A stretch of 64,000 nucleotides of DNA, taken from the NCBI RefSeq assembly GCF_022811705.1, contig NZ_CP094528.1, positions 2,728,001 through 2,792,000 of the forward strand, written 5' to 3'. Shown here piece after piece: positions 48,961 through 57,067 of the stretch. Source of the stretch: Agromyces larvae (GTDB taxonomy: Bacteria > Actinomycetota > Actinomycetes > Actinomycetales > Microbacteriaceae). The notes beneath the pieces are model-generated. The model worked only from the letters and a program-made list of their open reading frames with translations, did not search any database and was not told where the DNA came from. The position numbers were made by a program, and so were the translations under genes. Positions within the stretch are counted from its first letter, which is position 1. Each line of letters begins with the position of its first letter.

Positions 48961-49506
48961 GGGCCCCAGGGTGGGTATCGACGGCTCGACCGGATCGGGC
49001 CCTAGGGTGGGTATCGACGGCTCGACCGGATCGGGCCCTAGGGTGGGTATCGACGGCTCGACCGGATCGGGCCCTAGGGTGGGTATCGACGGCTCGACCG
49101 GATCGGGCCCTAGGGTGGGTATCGACGGCTCGACCGGATCGGGCCCTAGGGTGGGTATCGACGGCTCGACCGGATCGGGCCCTAGGGTGGGTATCGACGG
49201 CTCGACCGGATCGGGCCCTAGGGTGGGTATCGACGGCTCGACCGGATCGGGCCCTAGGGTGGGTATCGACGGCTCGACCGGATCGGGCCCTAGGGTGGGT
49301 ATCGACGGCTCGACCGGATCGGGCCCTAGGGTGGGTATCGACGGCTCGACCGGATCGGGCCCTAGGGTGGGTATCGACGGCTCGACCGGATCGGGCCCTA
49401 GGGTGGGTATCGACGGCTCGACCGGATCGGGCCCTAGGGTGGGTATCGACGGCTCGACCGGATCGGGCCCTAGGGTGGGTATCGACGGCTCGACCGGATC
49501 GGGCCC
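48961..49506. repeat. Tandem repeat: 15 units of 36 bp plus 6 bp
   Basis: The unit starts GGGCCCTAGGGTGGGTATCG and continues ACGGCTCGACCGGATC. Fifteen copies are perfect except for one C/T difference in the first. GGGCCC and CCTAGG palindromes overlap in each unit. Because 36 is a multiple of three, four of the six reading frames stay open through the array (12-residue repeats such as GPDPVEPSIPTL), but none has a good ribosome site or non-repeat domain. There are no spacers. Such homogeneity implies recent expansion. Role unknown: variable-number tandem repeat, iteron-like or protein-binding array. Confidence 0.95.
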
Positions 49507-50001
49507 GCTGTTAGGGGCTAGGAACTCTGGCACTGAATCCCGGTAGGAGACGCGGCGGGCATTTCACCGGGATGGAGTGCCAGATATAGAAGTGTCTCCG
49601 GTAGCGTCGGCGTGTGCGGCGGTCTGTTGAGGAGTGGCGGGGTCTCGCTGAGGCGGCAATCCTTGATTTTCTCAGTGTCGAGCGGGCATTCGTGGCGTAT
49701 GAGTTGGAAGCCAAGGTGGCTGAGCGGCGGTGGGGAGAGTTTCCGACGATCAATCCGCATCACCTCACGTTCGCGCGGATGAAGTTGGAGCAGGCCGGGG
49801 TTCTCGAGTCGACGGTCTTGTCCACGCGCGGTGGGTCGTTCCAACGGGTGGTGACGATGGCGGGTCCGTCGAAGGTGGCGCAGCGGGCGGCTGGGCGGAA
49901 GCGGTTGTTGGCTGCGCGGTATCACAGCTGGACGCAGGTGACGAAGGAGTGGAACCCGTCACTCGTCGGGCCTGCGCTCGAGCGGGTCTGGGCCGCCCCC
50001 T

Positions 50002-50817
50002 TCATTCGGTCCGGACGCTCTGTGAGTCGTCGGTTTCGATTTGATGGGTGCACTGCCGAGCGTACTCGGCGGGCGGTAGGTAGCCGAGCGAGGAGTGCCG
50101 GCGGTGATGGTTGTACTCGTCCTTCCAGTCGCCGATCACGACCTGCGCGTGCAGCAGCGAGTAGAAGCTGTTGATGTTCAGGCACTCGTCGCGGAGCCGG
50201 CTATTGAACGACTCGACGTACCCGTTGCGCCACGGCGAGCCCGGCGGGATGTAGCTCAGCCCGGTGCGGGTGCCGGCCCAGTCGGCCATCGCGTCGCTGA
50301 TGAACTCCGGTCCGTTGTCGGATCTGAGCACGGCCGGGGCGCCGCGGACGGCGACGAGGTCCTCGAGGTGAGCGGTGAGCCGTTCGGCCGTGATCGACCG
50401 CTCGGTGAGCCCACCTATGCACTCCCGGGTGTGCTCATCGACGATCGAGCAGATCTTGATCGGACGGCCCTGCTCGTCGGCATCGAACTGGAAATCGACC
50501 GCCCACACCACGTTCGGCGCATCCGCGGCAGGTGCCTCGACGGTCGAGGACCCGACGCGTTTGCGTCGACGCCGTTGCGGGACGCGCAGACCCTCGACAC
50601 GCCAGAGGCGTTGGATCTTCTTGTGGTTCACGACCCAGCCCTCGGCGCGGGCGTCGTGATACGCCCGCCGGTACCCGCAACGCGGGTGCTTCTTCGCCCA
50701 GGCGCGCAGCCAGTCCCGTAGCGCACGGTCCGGGTCCGCGACCGTGTCGCCCTTGAGCGGGCGCCGGTATGCGGAGCGAGAGAGCCCGGCCAGGCGGCAC
50801 GCCATCCGTTCGCTCAC
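50002..50817 (-). CDS. IS3-family transposase OrfB (DDE integrase), copy 1
   Basis: The 271-aa catalytic half of the transposase. The DDE motif is visible as VVWAVDFQFDADE (first Asp near residue 103), LRSDNGPEFIS (second Asp near 163) and SFNSRLRDECLNI (Glu near 200 in the conserved N-S-R-L-R-D-E block). The HTH_21 region KHPRCGYRRAYHDARAEGW is near residue 45. It is read as a separate protein from the GTG at 50815-50817 or, more likely, as the second part of an OrfAB fusion made by -1 frameshifting at 50874-50880. Confidence 0.93.
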   Translation of the reverse strand: MSERMACRLAGLSRSAYRRPLKGDTVADPDRALRDWLRAWAKKHPRCGYRRAYHDARAEGWVVNHKKIQRLWRVEGLRVPQRRRRKRVGSSTVEAPAADAPNVVWAVDFQFDADEQGRPIKICSIVDEHTRECIGGLTERSITAERLTAHLEDLVAVRGAPAVLRSDNGPEFISDAMADWAGTRTGLSYIPPGSPWRNGYVESFNSRLRDECLNINSFYSLLHAQVVIGDWKDEYNHHRRHSSLGYLPPAEYARQCTHQIETDDSQSVRTE

Positions 50818-50867
50818 CCGCAGTGTCCTGATCAGGTGAGCGACGGCGGCGCGGCGCCTGCCCGGGC

Positions 50868-51152
50868 TTAGAAGTTTCCCTCAGCCAGCTCCTTGAGCGC
50901 GGCCTTCTCCAGCTCCGCCTCCGCGAGCAGCCGCTTCAGCGTCGCGTTCTGCTTCTCAAGCTCCTTCAGACGCTTCGCGTCGTCGGCCTTCAGCCCGCCG
51001 TACTGGTTACGCCACCGGTAGTACGTCTGCTCGGAGATCCCGAGCTCCCGGCACACCGCCGCGACATCCGCGCCGTCAGCGAGCATCCGGTCGGCCTGAC
51101 CGAGCTTGCGAACGACCTGCTCCGGGGTATGACGCTTCCTGCTGTTCGACAT
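50868..51152 (-). CDS. IS3-family OrfA (HTH), copy 1
   Basis: A 94-aa protein from the ATG at 51150-51152. KRHTPEQVVRKLGQADRMLADG and VCRELGISEQTYYRWRNQYGG form the transposase_8 helix-turn-helix that binds the IS ends. A leucine-rich helix (KRLKELEKQNATLKRLLAE) mediates multimerisation. The frame ends at TAA just after the slippery heptamer. Confidence 0.93.
   Translation of the reverse strand: MSNSRKRHTPEQVVRKLGQADRMLADGADVAAVCRELGISEQTYYRWRNQYGGLKADDAKRLKELEKQNATLKRLLAEAELEKAALKELAEGNF
50874..50880 (-). promoter_or_regulatory. Slippery heptamer for -1 frameshifting, copy 1
   Basis: On the minus strand the sequence reads G GGA AAC in the OrfA frame, a classical X XXY YYZ slip site, four codons before the OrfA stop and leading into the OrfB frame (GGG AAA CTT CTA). 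IS3 elements make their active OrfAB transposase this way. Confidence 0.75.
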
Positions 51153-52050
51153 GATCTGACCAGTCTCCCTGCCCGCAACCACGGGCAACAGGACGACTCT
51201 CAGAACCACCGGACCTACGAAAAGGGGTCAGCCCAGGTCGTACATGCTTCGCTCACGGAGGCGGCCCCGCACGGGTACCGGTTGCTGAATCCGGCGGGTG
51301 GCGAAGTCCGGGTAGTGCTTGGAGCAAGGGTGCCGGGCGGGCCGCTGGACAACGGTGCCTGGCATTTTGGGGTTGATGCGGCGGGGGCACCGTCGCGGGC
51401 CACGCTCGTTCCGATCGAGGCGAAGAATCTGCGTCAGTGGATATACCCACGAACACAGGAGCTCTATCAGCTCCTGGACAAGGCCGTCACGTTGCAGCTC
51501 GATCATCCTGATCGGTGGATGGTTCCAGTATTTGTGTGCCGGTGGGCGCAAGACCCGCTCGGATCGATGGCCAGGCAGATCGGGTTCCACTTGATCACCA
51601 CACGGAATCAGTACATCCGTCCGCTGATCCTCAACGACGCGGATAACGCTCGCAAACTGGAGGAGATTAACCGCGAATTCGAGTACCGGCTTGTGCCGCA
51701 CGACGAGGCCGTGCCGGCGATGGTGAAGCAGTTCCGGCAGTACCTACCAGCACGTATCGATGAGGCAGCAGAGCGGTGGGCAGCGTTCGCGGCTCACCCG
51801 GATGTGCCTGACCTTGTTGCCGCGCTCCGGGACGACGAGATATCGAACCAGGAGCGCGCAGAGTTCAAGGACGAGCTCGGCCGGTGTGTACGCGAGGTCA
51901 CCGGAGAAGACGTGCTGTGGGCCGCAGACGAAGCAGACCACGAGACGTGAGGCTCCAGACAATTATGCGTCGGTGCCGGTCTCAATGACGCAGTGACGCG
52001 CATCAGTGGAGGCTCGGGTCTGCGCCTGGGCGCGATGCTTTCAGTGAGGC

Positions 52051-52791
52051 TTAGCCAGCCTTCGTGCTGAGTTCGTCGGCTTCTTCGCCGTCGAGCGTCG
52101 CAACTAACTCGGCGATCTTCGCGGCGATGTCAGCCATGGAGTCCTCGGACGTGCTCAGCCCACCACGCGATGCGAGCAAGGGGCTGACCTGGTCAAGCTC
52201 TTCGAACGTCACGTCATGCAGAACCGGCACAAGGAGATTTCGGCGCAGCAGAGCGCTGAGCTCGCTACCTGCGACGCTCCGGTCGGTGCGTAGGCGATCG
52301 AGCATGGCAGGCGTCACTAGCACGATTCCGATGCGCGAACTCACGAGCCCCTTGTCGATGGCTCCTCGCATGTCAGTACCGAGTGTGAGGCTCACCTCAC
52401 TGAACCACACCGACACGTCCTCATCGACTAGTAGGTCGTAGAGATTCTTCGCATCGGTCTGACGGTCGGGCCAGGCGTGGCAGAGGAACACGTCGTTCGC
52501 CTGCGTTCGGGACTCGGCCGCTTTGCGTACTGGCTCGAGGTTGCGCACCTCCTGCGGCGTGTATGAGACCGTCGAGGTGCTCGGCGACCAACTAGGACGA
52601 GCGGTGCGACGTCCCCCACCGCCTCCGCTTCTTGAGCCACTCACGCTCTCTTGCGTGTAGGTCGGGCGCGGGGTGTAGGTCGTCGGCGGCGTGTAATATG
52701 CCCTGGACGAGTACCGGCCCCCGTGTACAGGACACGCTGCAGCTCCGCTGGATGTCCGATGGCCTTGGCGCGGGGCTGTGCATCCACTCAT
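52051..52791 (-). CDS. TIR-domain protein with N-terminal Cys/His motif
   Basis: A 246-aa protein from the ATG at 52789-52791. Residues 1-25 carry Cys and His in the order GCTAPRQGH ... AACPVHGGRY, possibly a small metal-binding motif. Residues 30-90 are a Tyr/Thr/Pro/Gly-rich linker. Residues 100-225 form a TIR domain: DVFLCHAWPDRQ (first strand), VWFSEVSLTLGTDMRGAIDKG with the Glu expected for NADase activity near residue 134, and IGIVLVTPAMLDR (strand D). Bacterial TIR proteins are NAD+-consuming effectors in anti-phage systems or virulence. The upstream neighbour is the IS-disrupted nuclease-like gene. No NLR, SIR2 or cyclase partner is visible, so a stand-alone sensor-effector is possible. 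Confidence 0.85.
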   Translation of the reverse strand: MSGCTAPRQGHRTSSGAAACPVHGGRYSSRAYYTPPTTYTPRPTYTQESVSGSRSGGGGGRRTARPSWSPSTSTVSYTPQEVRNLEPVRKAAESRTQANDVFLCHAWPDRQTDAKNLYDLLVDEDVSVWFSEVSLTLGTDMRGAIDKGLVSSRIGIVLVTPAMLDRLRTDRSVAGSELSALLRRNLLVPVLHDVTFEELDQVSPLLASRGGLSTSEDSMADIAAKIAELVATLDGEEADELSTKAG

Positions 52792-52970
52792 GACCGGATC
52801 GTAGCAGCGGCGGTTGTTCCCGAAGGCCATCCGCTTGCGGGCGTCCGTCAGTGGACGCAGAGACGCACTTCTTCGAGTCTCGATCGAGGTGGCTCCGAAG
52901 CGATTCCTCGCCATCTCGGCGGCATGGCGGCCCCTGATGGAGCGTGTGCCCAACCGATGCGGAGGATGAC

Positions 52971-53216
52971 ATGGAGTGGGTAATTGTCGCGGCGGTCGTG
53001 GTTGTTGTGCTCGGAGTCGTCGTGACGGCGCTCCTCGTCGTTCGCGAGCGACGGAATCGTTCACTAACTGAGCATCACCACGGGGCTCAGGGAGACGCGT
53101 CGCATGCGGAGGCGATGGGGCGCGCATATGCAGCGGATGCTGGGCGCGGCACAGGTGTCGCCAGGGGGTGGCGGCTTCTAGCTCGTCTGCGGGATCTGCG
53201 CAGAGTTGGTCGATGA
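52971..53216 (+). CDS. 81-aa single-span membrane protein
   Basis: ATG at 52971 with GCGGAGGA upstream. One hydrophobic segment (residues 3-24, VIVAAVVVVVLGVVVTALLVV) is followed by a basic cytoplasmic tail with His cluster EHHHGAQG and an Ala/Arg-rich end. It is divergent from the TIR gene with 179 bp between, so the two may share control. No family recognised. Confidence 0.6.
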   Translation: MEWVIVAAVVVVVLGVVVTALLVVRERRNRSLTEHHHGAQGDASHAEAMGRAYAADAGRGTGVARGWRLLARLRDLRRVGR

Positions 53217-53538
53217 AATGCCTGATCAACAGCTTTAACGAAGCTCGGGGTTGACCTTAGGAGATGTTCTATCGGACATAATCAACATTATCGGCTTACC
53301 GGATGAGTATTTTTCTGATCCCGATGATCGCGAGGATGCCTTGTACACCGCTCCACCACGGTTCCGAGAGCAACGGACTCCAACCAGTTCGCTCTCATGC
53401 CTCGCACGCCGGAAGCATAGGGCTCCTGGGCCTCTCCTAAGAGAGGGCCGGCGACGAACAGGATCGCTGAGGGGGCGCATCCTCGAGCCAGAACCCCATT
53501 ACTTACGCTAGGATAATCATGTAAGAAAGAGGTGTGCG
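53217..53538. other. Intergenic region with resolvase-site-like motif (copy B, 53273-53295) and antitoxin promoter
   Basis: Contains CGGACATAAT and ATTATCGGC around a 4-nt centre (53273-53295), the same arrangement as 43613-43634. Near the right end, TAATCAT (about 53514-53520) flanked by CTTAC and GTAAG precedes the antitoxin start by about 20 bp and is a likely promoter/operator. A 53251-53511 open frame begins with plausible-looking residues (SDIINIIGLPDEYF) but degenerates; I do not call it a gene. Confidence 0.4.
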
Positions 53539-54120
53539 ATGAGTATCGCTGCGACTCAGCGGGACATCGAGCGCGTGCGAGGGCCTTTGCGTGAGGCGTT
53601 GGCGGAGGCGCATGTGGTGAACGATGCGGAGGTGCTGGAGCAGGTCGTCGCGCAGGTGGTGCGAGCCCGGCTAAGTATGGCTGCGCTGGCTCCAGCGATG
53701 CAGAGGCTGCCCGCCGTGCCGGCGGGGCTTGCTCGGATCGCGCAGGCGACCGAGAATGCGTGGAAGCGGATCGAGGATGAGTTCGGGCTGCTGACGAGCA
53801 CCGAGGTCGCCGCGCGGCTCGGATCACGCAATGCGAACCGGGATCTCGCGAAGACGTATCGCAAGCGGGGGCAGCTCCTGGCGGTGCGTCGGTTGAACTC
53901 CTTCCGGTATCCCGGGTTCCAGTTCACCCGGGACGGTCAGGTCCGCTCGATCATCCCGGAGCTGGTGGCGCTGGCGGAGGAAATCGGCTGGCCGAGTGAG
54001 GAAGTGGTGCTCTGGTTGTGCGCACCGTCCGGGGCGTTCGATGGTGACCGGCCGGTCGACCATCTCGATGAGGCTGACCTCATCCGGCGCGCCCGTGAGA
54101 CGGCGACGGTCGAGTGGTAG
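53539..54120 (+). CDS. Xre/MbcA-like antitoxin of a RES toxin, module 2
   Basis: A 193-aa protein. Residues 70-120 include LLTSTEVAARLGSRNANRDLAKTYRKRG, a DNA-binding helix-turn-helix-like region, with AVRRLNSFRYPGFQF typical of this antitoxin type. Residues 140-190 (EVVLWLCAPSGAFDGDRPVDHL) correspond to the DUF2384 toxin-binding domain. The gene overlaps the toxin start by 7 bp. Its N-terminal 65 residues are an extra helical domain absent from module 1, so the two modules are not recent duplicates. Confidence 0.82.
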   Translation: MSIAATQRDIERVRGPLREALAEAHVVNDAEVLEQVVAQVVRARLSMAALAPAMQRLPAVPAGLARIAQATENAWKRIEDEFGLLTSTEVAARLGSRNANRDLAKTYRKRGQLLAVRRLNSFRYPGFQFTRDGQVRSIIPELVALAEEIGWPSEEVVLWLCAPSGAFDGDRPVDHLDEADLIRRARETATVEW

Positions 54121-54776
54121 CCGGGCCGCACGAGCTCCCGGACCCGCCGCTCGTACCGGACCCGCCGGAGCCGTTCACCCCGGCCGTCGAGCTACTCCGG
54201 GCGGGCACGTTGCTGTATCGGGTGCACGGGAACACACGCCTCGGGAACGAGTTCAACCCAGGCGCCGGTGGGCGGACCCGGTTCGCGTTCTTCCTACGAC
54301 CGCCCGTGCCGGTGTTGTACGCCGCGACTACCGAGGAAGCGGCGATCAGCGAGAGCATCCTGCACGACGTGCCGGCCGCCGGCGGTCAGGTCCGCCCCCG
54401 CGATTACCAGGGCAGGGTCGTCAGCCGCCTTAAGACCACGACGGACTTGCGCCTCGTCTCCTTCCACGGACTCGGGCTGCGCCAACTCGGCATCGAGCCC
54501 CGCCAGCTCACCGACACCGAGAGCATCCACTACGACCGCACCGTGCAGTGGGCTGAGGCCGCGCACGAGTTCGAGCGTCAGGGCCGGCGTGCTCACGGCA
54601 CCTCCTGGATGAGCCGGCGCTGCAACTCCGACAAGGCGGTCATGCTCTTCGGCGATCGCGTCCCAGCCGACGCGCTCGCGATCGACGCCTCCTACGGGCG
54701 CGCGTTCGACCTGCCCGCTGACCTGGCCTGGCTCAGTGACTTCTGCGCTCCCCTGCACATCGACGTCGTCGGATGA
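54114..54776 (+). CDS. RES-domain toxin, module 2
   Basis: A 220-aa RES protein starting at the GTG at 54114, inside the antitoxin gene. LLYRVHGNTRLGNEFNPG near residue 35 supplies the Arg, VPVLYAATTEEAAISESIL near residue 67 the Tyr and Glu, and RRCNSDKAVMLFGDRV near 170 the Ser-region. The Pro-rich N-terminus (LPDPPLVPDPPEPFTP) is typical of this subfamily. Predicted to consume NAD+ when not bound by the antitoxin. Sequence and gene order resemble, but are not close to, module 1. Confidence 0.87.
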   Translation: MVAGPHELPDPPLVPDPPEPFTPAVELLRAGTLLYRVHGNTRLGNEFNPGAGGRTRFAFFLRPPVPVLYAATTEEAAISESILHDVPAAGGQVRPRDYQGRVVSRLKTTTDLRLVSFHGLGLRQLGIEPRQLTDTESIHYDRTVQWAEAAHEFERQGRRAHGTSWMSRRCNSDKAVMLFGDRVPADALAIDASYGRAFDLPADLAWLSDFCAPLHIDVVG

Positions 54777-54918
54777 ACGCGAGTAGGCGATATGCAATCG
54801 GCCAGACCGTTTGAACTAAGAGAACACCACCTGGAACGCTACTGATGAGCGGGTGGAAGCCTTGACGGGCTTGCTGAGCGTAGAGACCAAGCGACTAATT
54901 TCGTAGAAATGAGATCGG

Positions 54919-55299
54919 GTGACCGCGATTGAAACGCACGAGCCAGTCGAGCCGATCGACTGGCCCAACGGCCATGTCCAGGTTGCAGCCGCTCCACGGT
55001 TGGCTGGGAGCGAGCACAGTCTCTCGGACGCCGACATAAATGTTGCTCTCACGGCCGAGGATGCCAACGAGTGCATACTCATCACAATCGGGGAAGCGCG
55101 GCACTACCTCCATAGCACGACTGCTCGAGCTCTCAGTGACAAGCTGCTCGCGTTCAACGGGCCTCCCGTGATGATCACCATTCATGGCATCACCCACACG
55201 ACCGGCGGCGCGACCGCGCGCGCCTCGAACACGTCGCTGCGCGCTCGGCTCGTCGAATGGAACCGCAACGCAGTCGCGAAAGGGGTGTTGCCGGTCTGA
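54919..55299 (+). CDS. Hypothetical protein
   Basis: A 126-aa frame from the GTG at 54919. It has an acidic N-terminus (THEPVEPIDWPNGH), a central alpha/beta region (EDANECILITIGEARHYLHSTTARALSDKLLAF) and a basic C-terminus. The composition looks coding, but no family is recognised. Its 3' end overlaps on the opposite strand the tail of the IS-interrupted gene, whose true end is uncertain, so one of the two tails is probably not real. Confidence 0.5.
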   Translation: MTAIETHEPVEPIDWPNGHVQVAAAPRLAGSEHSLSDADINVALTAEDANECILITIGEARHYLHSTTARALSDKLLAFNGPPVMITIHGITHTTGGATARASNTSLRARLVEWNRNAVAKGVLPV

Positions 55300-55916
55300 T
55301 CGGTTCGTAACGCGCTAGCGCTCCCGCTCGGAGGAGAGCGAATCGGGGCTGGCAACTCGACGCAAGGTTGCAGCCGCTGATGAAGTGCTGCGTGCGAGGA
55401 CGGGGGCGAGACCCCGTGCGCAATCCGAACGGCCTCTATCGCACGCGAATGGGTTGCCGCATCGATATCGAGAGGTGGCTTACCGCGCATTTGCCTCGCC
55501 CTCGAATCGAGTTCCGCCTCATCGCGGATTCGATCACCGTGAGTAGCGAGGTAAGCCCGGACATCTCGGAGGAAGTCATTACGTTGGCGGATCAAGGTTG
55601 AGTATTGTGCCCATCCCTCGATCAGGTTCGGTGCGACATCTCCGTGGCTTAGGCGCCGGACCTCAGCTCGACTGCGTGCACGGTTGAAGAAGGCATCCGC
55701 GGTTGTAGCGTTGAAGCGCCGCTCCGCCGCGAGCGTTGGATGAAGCCTACGCGCGGGCAGGCCTGCCGCGGCAAGGCGTCGCTCGAGCTGCCGCTTCTCG
55801 CGAGATTGCGCCCTATACCGGTCCCGTTGCTCTTGGGCTGACCCCTTTTCGTAGGTCCGGTGGTTCTGAGAGTCGTCCTGTTGCCCGTGGTTGCGGGCAG
55901 GGAGACTGGTCAGATC

Positions 55917-56201
55917 ATGTCGAACAGCAGGAAGCGTCATACCCCGGAGCAGGTCGTTCGCAAGCTCGGTCAGGCCGACCGGATGCTCGCTGACGGCGCG
56001 GATGTCGCGGCGGTGTGCCGGGAGCTCGGGATCTCCGAGCAGACGTACTACCGGTGGCGTAACCAGTACGGCGGGCTGAAGGCCGACGACGCGAAGCGTC
56101 TGAAGGAGCTTGAGAAGCAGAACGCGACGCTGAAGCGGCTGCTCGCGGAGGCGGAGCTGGAGAAGGCCGCGCTCAAGGAGCTGGCTGAGGGAAACTTCTA
56201 A
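55917..56201 (+). CDS. IS3-family OrfA (HTH), copy 2
   Basis: Identical to the copy at 50868-51152: 94 aa, HTH in ELGISEQTYYRWRNQYGG, leucine-zipper-like helix behind it. Ends four codons after the start of the slippery site at 56189-56195. Confidence 0.93.
   Translation: MSNSRKRHTPEQVVRKLGQADRMLADGADVAAVCRELGISEQTYYRWRNQYGGLKADDAKRLKELEKQNATLKRLLAEAELEKAALKELAEGNF
56189..56195 (+). promoter_or_regulatory. Slippery heptamer for -1 frameshifting, copy 2
   Basis: GGGAAAC, positioned as G GGA AAC in the OrfA frame. The -1 frame continues through TCTAAGCCC into OrfB without a stop, allowing an OrfAB fusion of about 385 aa. Confidence 0.75.
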
Positions 56202-56251
56202 GCCCGGGCAGGCGCCGCGCCGCCGTCGCTCACCTGATCAGGACACTGCGG

Positions 56252-57067
56252 GTGAGCGAACGGATGGCGTGCCGCCTGGCCGGGCTCTCTCGCTCCGCAT
56301 ACCGGCGCCCGCTCAAGGGCGACACGGTCGCGGACCCGGACCGTGCGCTACGGGACTGGCTGCGCGCCTGGGCGAAGAAGCACCCGCGTTGCGGGTACCG
56401 GCGGGCGTATCACGACGCCCGCGCCGAGGGCTGGGTCGTGAACCACAAGAAGATCCAACGCCTCTGGCGTGTCGAGGGTCTGCGCGTCCCGCAACGGCGT
56501 CGACGCAAACGCGTCGGGTCCTCGACCGTCGAGGCACCTGCCGCGGATGCGCCGAACGTGGTGTGGGCGGTCGATTTCCAGTTCGATGCCGACGAGCAGG
56601 GCCGTCCGATCAAGATCTGCTCGATCGTCGATGAGCACACCCGGGAGTGCATAGGTGGGCTCACCGAGCGGTCGATCACGGCCGAACGGCTCACCGCTCA
56701 CCTCGAGGACCTCGTCGCCGTCCGCGGCGCCCCGGCCGTGCTCAGATCCGACAACGGACCGGAGTTCATCAGCGACGCGATGGCCGACTGGGCCGGCACC
56801 CGCACCGGGCTGAGCTACATCCCGCCGGGCTCGCCGTGGCGCAACGGGTACGTCGAGTCGTTCAATAGCCGGCTCCGCGACGAGTGCCTGAACATCAACA
56901 GCTTCTACTCGCTGCTGCACGCGCAGGTCGTGATCGGCGACTGGAAGGACGAGTACAACCATCACCGCCGGCACTCCTCGCTCGGCTACCTACCGCCCGC
57001 CGAGTACGCTCGGCAGTGCACCCATCAAATCGAAACCGACGACTCACAGAGCGTCCGGACCGAATGA
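56252..57067 (+). CDS. IS3-family transposase OrfB (DDE integrase), copy 2
   Basis: Identical to the copy at 50002-50817. DDE residues lie in AVDFQFDADE, RSDNGPEF and NSRLRDECLN. Open upstream of the GTG at 56252 in the same frame back to the slippery site, consistent with expression as a fusion. Confidence 0.93.
   Translation: MSERMACRLAGLSRSAYRRPLKGDTVADPDRALRDWLRAWAKKHPRCGYRRAYHDARAEGWVVNHKKIQRLWRVEGLRVPQRRRRKRVGSSTVEAPAADAPNVVWAVDFQFDADEQGRPIKICSIVDEHTRECIGGLTERSITAERLTAHLEDLVAVRGAPAVLRSDNGPEFISDAMADWAGTRTGLSYIPPGSPWRNGYVESFNSRLRDECLNINSFYSLLHAQVVIGDWKDEYNHHRRHSSLGYLPPAEYARQCTHQIETDDSQSVRTE

Larger units (their letters stand above)
49989..51235 (-). mobile_element. IS3-family insertion sequence, copy 1 (1,247 bp)
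   Basis: Ends are imperfect inverted repeats beginning TGGGC(C/T)G(C/A)CCCCTT and sharing GGTCCGG further in. A 4-bp target duplication GGTC lies at 49985-49988 and 51236-51239. The element encodes OrfA and OrfB on the minus strand, with a frameshift signal between. It is the same length and sequence as the copy at 55834-57080, which is inverted relative to it. Confidence 0.95.
49614..51950 (+). pseudogene. Nuclease-like gene interrupted by IS3 copy 1 (361 codons when joined)
   Basis: Part one is 49614-49988 (125 codons from the GTG, with TAGCGT as a leaderless -10), part two 51240-51950. Removing the IS and one GGTC duplication joins PALERV directly to VHASLTEAAPHG in frame, giving 361 aa. 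Residues 1-75 look like a winged helix (SVERAFVAYELEAKVAERRWG, INPHHLTFARMKLEQAG). The second part has HFGVDAAG followed by ATLVPIEAKNLRQWIY, an E-x-K arrangement like PD-(D/E)XK nucleases. A DNA-targeting defence or repair protein is plausible. The insertion must abolish it unless the IS supplies expression of the second part. Confidence 0.8.

Noticed and set aside
48961..49506. CRISPR array suggested by 36-bp periodicity
   Set aside because: Units are contiguous with no spacers between them, only one base varies, and no cas gene is present.
48898..49546. Three long overlapping open frames through the tandem repeat (about 200 aa each)
   Set aside because: They exist because the unit length is divisible by three; none has a ribosome site, signal peptide or non-repeat domain.
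53251..53511. Plus-strand frame from a TTG (SDIINIIGLPDEYF...)
   Set aside because: Only the first 30 residues look coding, no ribosome site fits, and the rest is arginine-rich shadow-like sequence.
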